DNA of 64,000 nt, from NCBI GenBank assembly GCA_048772705.1, contig JBLWGC010000043.1:186001-250000 (forward strand). The letters run 5' to 3'. Under the pieces are notes generated by a model. That model had not been told where the DNA came from. It was given only the letters and a program-made list of their open reading frames with translations, and searched no databases. The translations under genes and the position numbers were made by a program. Shown in pieces: positions 1 through 9,888 of the stretch (position 1 is its first letter; every line of letters starts with the position of its first letter). The DNA is from Leidyana gryllorum EB-2025a. Taxonomy: Eukaryota > Apicomplexa.

Positions 1-3000
1 AGACAACTTGGGGAAGGCGTTGTGGCCAATATGTGAATGGCAGACGATCAGGAGTAAGCCAAGATTTAGCGAGGATGCTTTCGTTTGGTAATTTGCCGAA
101 GAACTTGATGTGGTCGAGTTTGGTTGCTCGGCTGGCAGCGACGTAGAGGAAGCGATAATCTTGCTTGGACAGGTCAATCCCATAAGGATGATCGAATGTA
201 CGACCCTGCGCTTTGTGGACAGTTAGGCCCCATGCAAGATCGATAGGGTAGATTCGCTTATTCTTATGTAGCATCGGAGCAACTCGACATAGTTTGTTGC
301 GATTGAGTTTGATCCACAAGTCGTGTTTGAGGGCTTTATGTAAATGGCCAATGCTTCCATTGGTGTAGCCTTTCTTGACGCTTATGTTGGTCGTTATCAT
401 GGTCTTGGCGTTGCGTTTGAGTATGAGTTGCGTCCACTTGTGTATGGTTCGTTTCGAGTTGGTTCTAGTGGATATTGTCTTGATAGTATATGAGGTTGTT
501 ACTTGAATGGGTGTGCCAGGCATATGTTGTACTCTCATCTTGTTATAGCGTGTCCTTTCTTCATTGTGACGGAATAGAACGAAAGGTAAGGTGTTGAGAT
601 CTTTATCAGTGCCTTTGTGAGCATCTACGAACTTGGTGATGGTGGATTTATCGCCGTGTTGAAGAGCTTCGAGGAAGTTAAGGAGATCTGGATCTCGTCC
701 GTGTCGTACGTTATCGATGAGATCGAACCTTGTAAAGAGCTTTGTGAAGGATGGATCTTCATCAAGTGGAGTTGCTCTGACAGGTGGGAGCTGATCGAAG
801 TCACCGAAGGCGATAATAGAGATTCCGCCATATGGTAGGCTCTTGCGAGAATCTGGTTTCGAGTTACCGAGGTTAGTTAACCCTAAGTTTAAGTCGCTTA
901 GAAGCCGTGGCGCCACCATGGATATTTCATCGATAAGGATCAATTCGACGTGTGACGCGTTGTTATGGAGTGTATTCCACGAGCGTGATTGTGTAGTGAG
1001 TACGCTTCCATGGTTCAAGCCAGCAAAATGATGAATGGTTTGGCCCTTGATTAAATAGGCAGCCGTTCCTGTTGGTGCGATGACTTGGCACATGGGCTTG
1101 TCGAGGGTTGTCTTGCCCTCATTGGTATCAATGACTTGGCAGATATGTCGTATCTTGTTGATGAGGAACGATTTTCCAGTGCCTCCTTTACCATGAATGA
1201 GCCATAACAGCTGTGAAGTCCTGCTTGTGTGGATCCACTTGTAGAACTCTATGAGTACTCGAAACTGCGAGGTAGTAACGGTTGAGTTGGGGTCGAAGGA
1301 AAGGGTAGATTGAAGCTGATTTGTTGCGTCATGGTCATCGTCGTCATCATTGTCAGAGTCGTCCGAAGTTGGAATGTCGAATCCAGGATTGTTGAAATCG
1401 TCGTTGACGTGTTCTGGTTCATCATCTTCGTCAGGGGCGTTATCATCGTCGGTATCGTAGCAAATGGAATTTGGTTGCCATCGTGGTTCGTATGGCCGTG
1501 ATTGATGAGCACGTTCAAGGATCTCTTGCTGAGTTTCCGGTGTGTAATCGTTGAAGCACAAGAGTTGATGGACGTCTCTCCAAGGTAAGAAGTAATAGGC
1601 GAGTGATTTGTCGTCGTCAGCTGGGGGTAATGTGGGTGGGTATTGGCCTGCGACAACTACGGGAGCTTGGCGACGTGTGAGATAAAGTTTCTTAGCCGGT
1701 GGAACTGTCATGGGTATGGATCCTGGTTGCCTCTTCGAAACGACATAGTCTCGCGTGAATTCAAATATGCTTAGAGATTCGAGCATGGAAGGACGATTGG
1801 CGTAAATCGTTGGGTATGGTGTAGGTAGTCGAATCTTGGTTGCTTCATCAACAGATTGTGGGCGGTGTATAGCGACCATGAAGTTGAAAGGCTTGAGATA
1901 TACTGTGTTCCATGTGGTCGTTACTGGAAAGCGGCCTTGGCAGGTGAGTGTTGCTTCTTGTAGACTGAGGCGACGTGATAGGTTTAGGTCTTGTGTTTTG
2001 AATAGCGCTTGAGTCATTGTGCGAGTGTTATCGAACGCATCTTCTTTGAGCAATGTGGGTTCGGACTTAGAGACGTACTTGGTGATATATTGGATTGCTT
2101 GGGCGATAGTTGTTACCGGAGAGATGTCCATGTTAGAGTTGGTGTATGGGAAGATGATGGGGTTGAAGTCGTTGATGTTGGCGTCCATAACACGTCTTTG
2201 GGCAAGATAGATAGGGGACGGAAGTGATTGTGCTATCAGGCGATAGTAGGTTTCATGATTTGATATTCCGATGAGGGCGAGCCATTGATCGAATGTAAGT
2301 TGATCGAATTCCATGTGGGTGAACTCCATTGTTTTGTATTGGAGTCTCTTTTGCCAACTGTATACGATTGCTCTCGCAGCTCTTCTATCTTTGCTTTCCG
2401 TATGTGTTGGCAGTAGGAGTTTGCCTATGGGTGTAGGGAGTCGTGGAAAGCGCCATTTGCATGTATTGAGGGGTTTGAGATTCTTCTGACAACGTTGATA
2501 ATGTGTATGGGTTTGAACGCGGCGTATCTCTTCGTCATCTGTCGATGCGAATATGATTTTGTTGAGGAACGTTTCCCATTCGAGAATTCTCCCCGCGCGT
2601 TCGCCCGGCGTGCACAACTCGAGTGGTTTAGGTGTATTTTTACACCATAGAAGGCAATGGGCGTGAGGAGTACCGCGTACTTGATACTCAATCCTCTCGT
2701 AGTGATGGTAGAGGGGGTAGCCGAGCGTAGTGAGATGACGATTAAACTCTTGGAGGAGTAGTGGGAAGAGCTGGCCAGCAAACTCAGCAGTCAGTCCATA
2801 ATCCTTGACGGTTCCGAGAGGAAAATCTTGAAGGCTATAGTAGTATTGAGTTTCTTGTAGGGTTGGATACTTGAAGAACAAATGGGGATCGGATAGTGAG
2901 ATGGTAAGGAAGATTGACGGTACCCCAAATTGCGCAATCATGTTCTGAAGTTGATATCTGGAATTGACGAAATAAGGTGGAAAGGGCGGGATAGTGGCAA

Positions 3001-4468
3001 GAACGGTGCGAATCATCCGATGGTGTGATACATTCTTATTATTGCGAACCATGTCAACGAGTTCTCGTACAATTTCTCGGTCGAGTATCTTGCGAGTGGC
3101 TGTTGTGGACTCTAAGTGAGGTTCTGGGTCTTCAGTGTCAGCTGGTGAAGTGGTTGAGATGTGGCGCTGATGCACTTCTTGATTGATCCAGAATTGCCCT
3201 TTCTTGGATACTGTTTCCTTGAGTTTAGCTGCCAATAGAGTGAAGACGTATAGGTGGTCGCGAATATATTCTAGACGATAACTAGACAGGCGCTGCTTTA
3301 TATATGTTGAGAGGTGAAGATTCTTGGGTATGTGGTGCATCGCGTTATTGGTATTGCGACGCGAAGCGGAAGTTGAGTGCTTGAGCAGTTGTTGATAACT
3401 CGTGTTCCCGTTACATGAGTAGAAGAAGTGTGGAAAGGAGTCGTATTCTATATCGTGAGACGGAGACTTGAAGTAGTATCGTGAAGAAGCGCCAATAGCA
3501 TGATAGTAGATTTTGTCTTCGAACGGATTGGCCTGATAGTTGACTTCCGTAGATCCCATGAGTATAGAGGGAGCTTCAGGCGGGGGTGTAGTCTCGAGTG
3601 TGGAGCGTTCGATCTGTCCTGTATGAGGAGACGTTTCAGTGAGCTCGAGCACTGGGAGGTTGTCGGGAAGATCCTGTTGTATGTGGGAGGTCCCGTAGCG
3701 GGAATCTCGGAGCGATAGTAGGTTGAACGCGTGAATGATGTTTCTACTGTTGAGTTTTCCATAGAAGTGGGGGTGGAAACTGTGTGTGTTGAAGTAAAAC
3801 TTCGCTGGTATGACTTGGGAGCGTTCAGCCAGTGGAATGAGCTCGGAGAAGGCGTATAGATCAGTATACTTGTGGTATACGGCTATAGTTGAGTGAATCC
3901 CTGAGTAATGCTTCAGCCACACGCAAGGTTGTGCAAGGGCGATCGCTCGTTTCTCAATCATGGATAAATTGAGAAGGAAGAGGTTGGGTAGTGGATTGAT
4001 TACGTTGCTTGCACACCGGATGATAGGTTGGGTATAGTCAGAGCACGTGCGACAGATGACGAGGAGCTGGGCAATCAATGGGAGTATTTGGTCGATTGAC
4101 TCTGGTAGTTGATAGGGGAAATGCGGCCGAAGTCTATGTAGTATCATGAACGTGGGTGTGGGATCGAGACGAATTCTGATAGAATCGGGCAGGTTGGTCC
4201 ATTGAACGGGTGTCAAGTCGTCCATAGAACATCGTGAACCGCAATAACTACACGCGAACAACTTGAAAGAGCCGAAATGAAGTGGAGAATCGACTGATTC
4301 AAGGATGCCAGCAGTGACCCATGATTGAAGTAAGGTATTTCTTGCTTGTCGGATTGTGCTCCACGCATGAGCTTGGTCTTGAAGTGTTGGTGGTTGGATG
4401 AGCAATGATTGAACTCTCCAAATGCGTTGTAACTCTTCGAAAGTTTCATCTTGGAGTAGCCGATTCAT
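1..4468 (-). CDS. Helitron-type replication initiator-helicase (RepHel), partial at window edge
   Basis: Rolling-circle transposase of a Helitron-like element: an HUH endonuclease fused to a PIF1-family helicase. The frame is open from an ATG at 4468 (an in-frame TGA lies five codons upstream) to the window edge, 1489 codons, so the C-terminus is missing. The N-terminal part has a cysteine cluster (FACSYCGSRC, CRTC) that resembles a zinc finger. The Rep core follows: RGTPHAHCLLW with the HUH histidines near residues 602-604, then QYITKYVSK with the tyrosine pair Y794/Y798 typical of Helitrons. After an acidic linker comes the helicase: Walker A GKGGTGKS around residue 1094, LILIDEISM, GDFDQLPPV and HKAQGRTF. 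I found no frameshift or stop, so the protein may be functional. Family assignment is firm. Whether the element is autonomous and where its ends lie cannot be seen, because one flank is outside the window. Confidence 0.92.
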   Translation of the reverse strand, partial: MNRLLQDETFEELQRIWRVQSLLIQPPTLQDQAHAWSTIRQARNTLLQSWVTAGILESVDSPLHFGSFKLFACSYCGSRCSMDDLTPVQWTNLPDSIRIRLDPTPTFMILHRLRPHFPYQLPESIDQILPLIAQLLVICRTCSDYTQPIIRCASNVINPLPNLFLLNLSMIEKRAIALAQPCVWLKHYSGIHSTIAVYHKYTDLYAFSELIPLAERSQVIPAKFYFNTHSFHPHFYGKLNSRNIIHAFNLLSLRDSRYGTSHIQQDLPDNLPVLELTETSPHTGQIERSTLETTPPPEAPSILMGSTEVNYQANPFEDKIYYHAIGASSRYYFKSPSHDIEYDSFPHFFYSCNGNTSYQQLLKHSTSASRRNTNNAMHHIPKNLHLSTYIKQRLSSYRLEYIRDHLYVFTLLAAKLKETVSKKGQFWINQEVHQRHISTTSPADTEDPEPHLESTTATRKILDREIVRELVDMVRNNKNVSHHRMIRTVLATIPPFPPYFVNSRYQLQNMIAQFGVPSIFLTISLSDPHLFFKYPTLQETQYYYSLQDFPLGTVKDYGLTAEFAGQLFPLLLQEFNRHLTTLGYPLYHHYERIEYQVRGTPHAHCLLWCKNTPKPLELCTPGERAGRILEWETFLNKIIFASTDDEEIRRVQTHTHYQRCQKNLKPLNTCKWRFPRLPTPIGKLLLPTHTESKDRRAARAIVYSWQKRLQYKTMEFTHMEFDQLTFDQWLALIGISNHETYYRLIAQSLPSPIYLAQRRVMDANINDFNPIIFPYTNSNMDISPVTTIAQAIQYITKYVSKSEPTLLKEDAFDNTRTMTQALFKTQDLNLSRRLSLQEATLTCQGRFPVTTTWNTVYLKPFNFMVAIHRPQSVDEATKIRLPTPYPTIYANRPSMLESLSIFEFTRDYVVSKRQPGSIPMTVPPAKKLYLTRRQAPVVVAGQYPPTLPPADDDKSLAYYFLPWRDVHQLLCFNDYTPETQQEILERAHQSRPYEPRWQPNSICYDTDDDNAPDEDDEPEHVNDDFNNPGFDIPTSDDSDNDDDDDHDATNQLQSTLSFDPNSTVTTSQFRVLIEFYKWIHTSRTSQLLWLIHGKGGTGKSFLINKIRHICQVIDTNEGKTTLDKPMCQVIAPTGTAAYLIKGQTIHHFAGLNHGSVLTTQSRSWNTLHNNASHVELILIDEISMVAPRLLSDLNLGLTNLGNSKPDSRKSLPYGGISIIAFGDFDQLPPVRATPLDEDPSFTKLFTRFDLIDNVRHGRDPDLLNFLEALQHGDKSTITKFVDAHKGTDKDLNTLPFVLFRHNEERTRYNKMRVQHMPGTPIQVTTSYTIKTISTRTNSKRTIHKWTQLILKRNAKTMITTNISVKKGYTNGSIGHLHKALKHDLWIKLNRNKLCRVAPMLHKNKRIYPIDLAWGLTVHKAQGRTFDHPYGIDLSKQDYRFLYVAASRATKLDHIKFFGKLPNESILAKSWLTPDRLPFTYWPQRLPQVV

Positions 4469-4505
4469 TTGAAGGAACAGTAGTCAAAATTGGGTAAAGA
4501 ATAGG

Positions 4506-5864
4506 ATGAACACGACATTAGACAGAACACTGTGGATTGAAGGACAGCTTTTTTGTCAAATATTGATTGTTGCACTCAAATCATCCACTGTTACACAGAA
4601 GCTTGTTGAGATGGAAAAGAACACATCAAGTTCGGATATTCCGCTGGGTTACCTTGCGTTGGAACGGCTGATGGAGCAACGTCGTCGTCAAACTGGAAGA
4701 GGGAACGCGAGCGACATGTTGATGCAAACAGCCAGTCGCGAGAGTGGAGTGGAGGAGCGCCGAGAGGATAGCGCAGTGGTGACGAGTGAGAAGAAGCAAC
4801 ACATGCAGGAAATGATTAATAAGGTGTTGCAAGACACGATTTACGTTGGTCGCTCACCTGAGTTTGTTGCTCCTGTTGTGATCTCGTGGTTCTCAGACGT
4901 GAGGAAGCACTTATTCTTCGATCAGGGAGATGATGTGAAGTCTAAGTTGCGTGATGGTTGTAGGTATCGTCACTACAACACCTTGGAGCGAGCTCTGGAG
5001 GAGGTGGCGGAAGCAGCTGAAGTGTTCGATGGAGTGAGGGGGCGAGTTAACTTGAGTGCTTGGTACTTAATCTCTTCGTGCCAGTACTTCCAAGGGCCAG
5101 TGATAGTTGGCACTCAAATCGATTTCCAAGCACTGTGCATGAACGTGAATGATGTGTTTAAGCCGCGCACGAGTGTGAGGAAATTCGAGTTGAATGATCT
5201 CGCTGGATTGCGCAATCATTGGGTGTTCGTTCACGTGAGGATCTTGGAGTTCCGGAGAAAGCAGTTAGCCATCAGGATGGGCTTGGATCGACGGCCTGTG
5301 CTCGAACCGATGACGGATCGTGACACGGAAGAGCTAGTTCGGATGGCTGAGGAAGAAGAGAAGAGGGTTGCGAGACGGAGAGCGGAGATGAATGACCGGT
5401 TGCGAGAAATCAATATCAGGGAGTCAGAGCTGGGTCAAGTTGCGAAGCGTGCGAGGACTATAAAGGGGGTGGGGGAAGTTGGTCTTGGACCTTCCGTAGC
5501 AAGTAAGCGAGAGGAAGGACCGAGAATCGAGGCGGCGGATGGGGACTTAAAGGGGGAAATAGAGGAGATGAAGAAAATGATGATGAGTATGGCAAACCGG
5601 TTGGAACGAATGGTGATGAAGGAACCTGATGTCGTTGTTGATCATGAATCATCGATTGAATCAACCCTGATTCAACCGACGTTGCAGCTGGACGATGTTG
5701 CGGGGGGGAACGGCGTGTGGCCTCTTGGGGTTCCTGTGTCAGGTGTGGAAGATCGTCAGATGCCAGAAGGAAAGGTCGGGGCTACTGAGGGAGGTGGAGA
5801 GCAGAGTCCAGTAAGGGAGGATGAAGGAGATACAGATAGAGAGGGCGGAGAAGGTAGCAGTTAG
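4506..5864 (+). CDS. Unknown 452-residue protein divergent from RepHel
   Basis: A single open frame beginning at ATG 4506, only 37 bp from the divergent RepHel start, so the two must share a promoter region. Residues ~100-260 look globular (motifs such as SPEFVAPVVISWF and VNLSAWYLISSCQYF). They are followed by a charged, probably coiled-coil stretch rich in Arg/Glu (EEEEKRVARRRAEMNDRL) and then an acidic, Gly/Glu-rich tail of low complexity. I recognise no domain. Given its position it may be cargo or an accessory protein of the Helitron, but that is inference from adjacency only. Its length and codon-like composition argue for a real gene. Confidence 0.6.
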   Translation: MNTTLDRTLWIEGQLFCQILIVALKSSTVTQKLVEMEKNTSSSDIPLGYLALERLMEQRRRQTGRGNASDMLMQTASRESGVEERREDSAVVTSEKKQHMQEMINKVLQDTIYVGRSPEFVAPVVISWFSDVRKHLFFDQGDDVKSKLRDGCRYRHYNTLERALEEVAEAAEVFDGVRGRVNLSAWYLISSCQYFQGPVIVGTQIDFQALCMNVNDVFKPRTSVRKFELNDLAGLRNHWVFVHVRILEFRRKQLAIRMGLDRRPVLEPMTDRDTEELVRMAEEEEKRVARRRAEMNDRLREINIRESELGQVAKRARTIKGVGEVGLGPSVASKREEGPRIEAADGDLKGEIEEMKKMMMSMANRLERMVMKEPDVVVDHESSIESTLIQPTLQLDDVAGGNGVWPLGVPVSGVEDRQMPEGKVGATEGGGEQSPVREDEGDTDREGGEGSS

Positions 5865-6059
5865 GAGAAGTGTCTTCACGTACCTGATAGGTAGCATGAC
5901 GGACCGATTGCATCAATATTACGAGTGACTGCTTGTGAGTAAGATGTAGGACGACAATGGAATGCGTTAATGCGGGGGAGGAGAGAAGAATTGCAAGTAA
6001 AGTTGAAAGCTTAGTGGAACAGAATGAAAGTAGTATATGGCTTACGAACTACTCGCAGA
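5865..6059. other. Spacer between the ORF at 4506 and the minisatellite
   Basis: About 195 bp with no supported gene. The sequence becomes A-rich and grades into the 11-bp repeat near 6060. Confidence 0.5.
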
Positions 6060-7258
6060 GTAGTCGCGTACAAGCAGCAAACATCTCGCAAAGAACTGGC
6101 AAACCAGTCGCAAACACGTGTCAAGAAAGTCGCAAACAAGTGGGAAACATGTGGCAGACAAGTTTGAAACAAGTGTCAAGTGAGTGCCAAACATGTGGCA
6201 AACAAGTAGCAAGTGAGTGGCAAACATGTGTCAAACAAGTAGCAAGTGAGTGGCAAAGATGTGGCAAACAAGTAGCAAACATGTGACAAACAAGTGTCAA
6301 GTATGTCGAAAACAAGTGCCAAACATGTTGCAAACAAGTGGCAAACAAATGGCAAACAAGTGGTAAACAAGTCGCAAACAAGTGTCAAGTATGTGGGAAA
6401 CAAGTTTGAAACAAGTAGCAAACATGTTGGAAACAAGTGGCAAACAAGTCGCAAACAAGTGCCAAGTATGTGGCAAACATGTGTGAAAGAAGTATCAAAA
6501 ATGGCACGAACATGTGTCAAACAAGTAGCAAATATGTTGCGAACAAGTGTCAAGTATGTCGGAAACAAGTGACAAACAAGTATCAAACATGTGATAAACA
6601 AGTAGCAAACATGTAGCAAACATGTTGGAAACAAGTGTCAAGTTTGTCGCTCACAAGTGGCAAACATGTGGCAAACAAGTAGCAAATATGTCGCAAACAT
6701 GTTGCAAAGGTGTCGCAACAGTGTCGCAAACATGTGGTAGACAAGTGTCAAACAAGTACCACACATGTCGCAAACATGTGGTAGACAAGTGTGAAAGAGG
6801 TAATAAATATGTGACAAACAAGTGACAAACAAGTATCAAACATGTGACAAACAAGTAGCAAACATGTGACAAACAAGTAGCAAACATGTGACAAACAAGT
6901 AGCAAACATGTTACAAACAAGTGTCAAGTTTGTCGCTCACAACTGCCAAACATGTTGCAAACAGGTGGCAAACAAGTAGCAAACATGTGACAAACAAGTG
7001 ACAAACAAGTAGCAAACATGTGACAAACAAGTAGCAACAAACAAGTAGCAAACATGTTACAAACAAGTAGGAAACATGTTACAAACAAGTGTCAAGTTTG
7101 TCGCTCACAACTGCCAAACATGTTGCAAACAGGTGGCAAACAAGTAGCAAACATGTGACAAACAAGTATCAAACCAGTGGCAAACAAGTAGCAAACATGT
7201 GACAAACAAGTAGGAGACACGTGACAAACAAGTAGCAAACATGTGCCAAACAAGTATT
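6060..7258. repeat. 11-bp minisatellite array 1
   Basis: About 1.2 kb of tandem 11-bp units. Two forms alternate irregularly, AAACAAGTRGC and AAACATGTGRC, with point variants (e.g. GTCAAGT, GTCGC). The unit has no stop codon in most frames, so long artificial ORFs with 11-residue periodicity appear on both strands; these are not genes. Longer internal duplications occur: a block starting with a TTACAAACAAGTGTCAAG-like stretch near 6911 recurs near 7080. Each unit contains an A-triplet about one helical turn from the next, and many contain the palindrome ACATGT. A second, shorter array of the same unit sits at 16716-17115. Confidence 0.95.
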
Positions 7259-7439
7259 ATAGATGTGTAAGACATTAATCATGTCGTACACCGTGTACAA
7301 GGGTGCTACAAGTGTGATAGCATTCTACAGAGATGTGCATCGGGTAGGGAAGAGCCACAGCTTACCGTGTGCGCAGTGTGTGAGGTTTGCGAGGGTTATT
7401 GGTGGCATGTTTAGTATGTATTGGGTTGCTAGAAAAACT
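7259..7439. other. Unassigned spacer after minisatellite 1
   Basis: About 180 bp with no supported gene. It contains a GTGCTACAAGTGTGATAG-like stretch weakly reminiscent of the spacer that follows the hairpin in type B satellite units. Confidence 0.4.
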
Positions 7440-8537
7440 TTATTGATTGTTTGTTGGGTTCGAAAAAACTTGCTGTCTGTCTCCCTGTTCGTGAGTCGTA
7501 ACCCTTATTCCAGCGCGGGGTGTTGCCCTTGCTTGCGGTGGTGGATTGCTAACAGCCGCAGTGAGAGTGGGAGAGAGAGAAGGGGGAGCAGTAGCCAACG
7601 TAGGGGGGTAAAAAGGGTTCGGACCTCCGTAATACAGCTGAGGAGGTCCGTAAAAGGGGGTAGGAACTCCTGACGGTAGCACAGTGTATGGGGCGAGCTC
7701 GTGGGAGTTGCCGATGCCCATATATGGGTTGTACATGGCTTGTTGATGACGCCATTGGAGGGTTCGCAGTTCCATTTGGAACTGGAGGTGGCGGTCGATG
7801 TTCTGTATGTGGAACATCTCCACCTCCATCGCTTGCTTCAGCTCTTCAATCTTCCTCTTGTGTCGATCCTTGAGCCTCTTAGCCTGCTGAACTGCGGGTT
7901 CACCCCAAATGGGCACGCCATGTGTGGCAATGGGTGCGTCAAGGGCTTGAGAGCGAGCCCGAGCGGAGCTCCCTTGAAGGGGGATGGGTTCCATGTATGC
8001 TTGGTGACCCGGTGGGTGGGAGAGAGGTGTTCGAAGAGGAACAGTGTGATTGTGGATGATATCCTCAACCAACCGTTCGTCTTTGAGTAGGGATGAGGGG
8101 GGAGAAGCTGCCGCAGGGGGAAGAAGGGGGGGGAGTTGGGAGGCGCCGGTGGTAGCCGTCGAGACGGTGGGTGGTCTCTGTCCAAGCCCGAGCGGCTGGG
8201 AGAGCGGAGGGCTTGCTGTCGAGGCGGCTTCGGTGAGGTAGGACCGCGTCGGAGCCCTCACAACCATTGTGGTTGTCGCTTCCACAGGGGCTTCGGGCTC
8301 GGAGGGCTTTGGAGGGGGACTTACCTGTGTCAGAGAAGGGGGCGAACTTTCAGCGGGCTGGGTAGAGGGGGTAGCAGGGCTGTTGGGGGGCGACTCGGGA
8401 GGCGTGGCCTCGATGGTCTCTTCTTCGAGCTCAGTGTTGCTCGAGGCTTCCATGTTGAGCGTCGTTGGTACGCTGGGAAGGGCCAGAGCCTCACCTTGAG
8501 CTTCAGTGGGTGCGTCACAAAGGGCTTTCTGTGCCAT
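7440..8537 (-). CDS. Proline/serine-rich protein with a charged helical segment, unknown function
   Basis: I chose the start at ATG 8537 (MAQKALCDAP). The frame stays open upstream to 8684, but those residues are simply a translation of the 44-bp satellite subrepeat (MSSSLTRSSL...). The protein (~365 residues) begins with a long Pro/Ser/Thr/Ala-rich segment and has one helical, probably coiled-coil stretch (AKRLKDRHKRKIEELKQAME, then QFQMELRTLQWRHQQAM). It ends in a Pro/Tyr-rich tail (YGPPQLYYGGPNPFYPP). No domain is recognised. It lies next to repeats and shares sequence with them at its 5' end, so it may be part of a transposable element, for example a gag-like ORF, or the ancestral gene from which part of the satellite came. 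Confidence 0.45.
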   Translation of the reverse strand: MAQKALCDAPTEAQGEALALPSVPTTLNMEASSNTELEEETIEATPPESPPNSPATPSTQPAESSPPSLTQVSPPPKPSEPEAPVEATTTMVVRAPTRSYLTEAASTASPPLSQPLGLGQRPPTVSTATTGASQLPPLLPPAAASPPSSLLKDERLVEDIIHNHTVPLRTPLSHPPGHQAYMEPIPLQGSSARARSQALDAPIATHGVPIWGEPAVQQAKRLKDRHKRKIEELKQAMEVEMFHIQNIDRHLQFQMELRTLQWRHQQAMYNPYMGIGNSHELAPYTVLPSGVPTPFYGPPQLYYGGPNPFYPPTLATAPPSLSPTLTAAVSNPPPQARATPRAGIRVTTHEQGDRQQVFSNPTNNQ

Positions 8538-8595
8538 GGTCAATCTTAAGCGATACAAAAAACTGGTGGCAACTTTGTATTTACAAAAAAATTTG

Positions 8596-8700
8596 TAACG
8601 AGATAAGGGTGACGACATTGGTAGAATCGCGAAAATTTGCGTAAAAATTTCGATGAGACTTGAACGGGTTAAGGATGACGACAAGAAAAAACACGCAAAA
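8596..8700. repeat. Outlying copies of the 44-bp satellite subrepeat
   Basis: Two degenerate copies of the motif TAAGGRTGACGACA with its AT-rich flank, separated by about 75 bp. The same motif occurs three to four times per unit inside the large satellite, linking the 7.4-9.2 kb region to that array. Confidence 0.75.
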
Positions 8701-8839
8701 TATTTGCACTGGCAGCGGCAACTGTATGAGGCATTGAAGGTACATAAGGTAAGAGACTCACCTATTACATGTCTTGTTCTCGTACGTGATCACTTCGTGT
8801 ATCTTATGCTACAACGCTGCCGTCTTACCATCTTTTGTT

Positions 8840-9235
8840 TTAGATGATGTTGCCCATCTCAACTTGGAACCCTTTCCCGCAAATCTGACACTTCATGTAT
8901 CCCCGATGTACATGAGGAGGGGTAGGGGGAGCTAGGGGAGGGGTAGGGGCTGCCAGCCTTGGCAATGGCTTCAGGTCCACCGTCGAGGCCAGTGAGTCTC
9001 TGCGAGTGCTCAATAACTCTGTTTGCTCATCTTGAACAACCGTTGAGAGACACCCAATGACCTCAGTAGACGAGACCGAAGCTGAGGGAGACTGAGAATC
9101 ACTCAGTGGCATGCTAACTGGGGGGCCACTGGATGCTGGTTGGGGGAGGGAGCGAATGGGGGAGGGGTTAGCTGGCTGGGGAAAAAACCGAACAACCGGG
9201 GGTTCAGGCTCCATTGGCTGGAGCTCTACTCGCAA
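8840..9235 (-). CDS. Proline-rich ORF ending in a lone CxxC zinc-knuckle-like motif (doubtful)
   Basis: 131 codons opening in all likelihood at a non-ATG or truncated start. It is Pro/Ser-rich and ends with YMKCQICGKGF, the first half of a C2H2-type zinc finger, followed by a stop eight codons later with no histidine pair. The central part (STEVIGCLSTVVQ) corresponds to sequence present in shortened form in every satellite unit. This copy could therefore be the longer ancestor from which the units derive by deletion. Coding status is uncertain. Confidence 0.3.
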   Translation of the reverse strand: MRVELQPMEPEPPVVRFFPQPANPSPIRSLPQPASSGPPVSMPLSDSQSPSASVSSTEVIGCLSTVVQDEQTELLSTRRDSLASTVDLKPLPRLAAPTPPLAPPTPPHVHRGYMKCQICGKGFQVEMGNII

Positions 9236-9847
9236 TTGGGGTCGCGGGGCATCCCAGTTCCTCGCAAAGTGCCGAAGCTCTTCCTCGGCTATGTGAGATG
9301 TGTGGGGATGAGGTGTGGGAACTTACTTGGTGTGGGAACGTGCCAGACCAGTCTGAGTGGCACGAGGTCACGTCTTGGGAACATCTGGGGGGGAAGAAAG
9401 CGAGCGCGAGCGAGAAGAGGGCTTTTTGGATCTGAGAACAAAAATAACAGTCCAAGTCCCACGTCTCGCACACCAAATCTTGGGAAAAGTGGCTCGTTTG
9501 GGCTGCTATCTGTTGCTTGCGAGCCGCACGAGAGCTAAATTAAGGAGTCTGACGACCCTTACATCTCGATGGGAGGCTAGTTTGCTGTAGCGAACGAGCC
9601 AATTGAAGTTTGGGAAGTCTCATTTTTGCAAAAATCAGGCCTTCTCGTGTCTCAGAGAGCTCGAGAGAGTCGCCTATCTCCTATTCTAGCGGCGAGATTT
9701 CGCCTAAAATCTGGCTGCCAACTAATCAGGCCACTACTATTCCTAAGGTAAGCGAGAGAGCTAGTCTAGAGCTCCTAATCAAATTCCTATTTCACTAAAA
9801 GTCGTTTCTGGTACCCCCTAAGAACCCCCAAAAAACCTACGGTAATG

Positions 9848-9885
9848 GTCGGGCTCACCCTTGCGGGTTTCGCCGACCTGCACAA
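9848..9885. repeat. 38-bp hairpin motif, copy 1
   Basis: The first 30 bases fold as GTCGG, four unpaired, ACCC, loop TTGC, GGGT, four unpaired, CCGAC; then CTGCACAA ends the conserved part. Sequence beyond CACAA differs between copy classes. It lies 53 bp from a tRNA-type primer-binding sequence at 9938-9950. Confidence 0.85.
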
Positions 9886-9888
9886 CCA

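Noticed and set aside
617-1031. Plus-strand ORFs within the RepHel region
   Set aside because: They are antisense to the helicase motifs, which are unambiguous on the minus strand.
6042-6920. Overlapping ORFs of 60-152 codons on both strands with Cys/His/Leu-rich repeats
   Set aside because: They are translations of the 11-bp minisatellite, which lacks stops; the 11-residue periodicity follows from the DNA period.
6060-7258. CRISPR-like appearance of regular short repeats
   Set aside because: Units are contiguous 11-mers without unique spacers, and the genome is eukaryotic.
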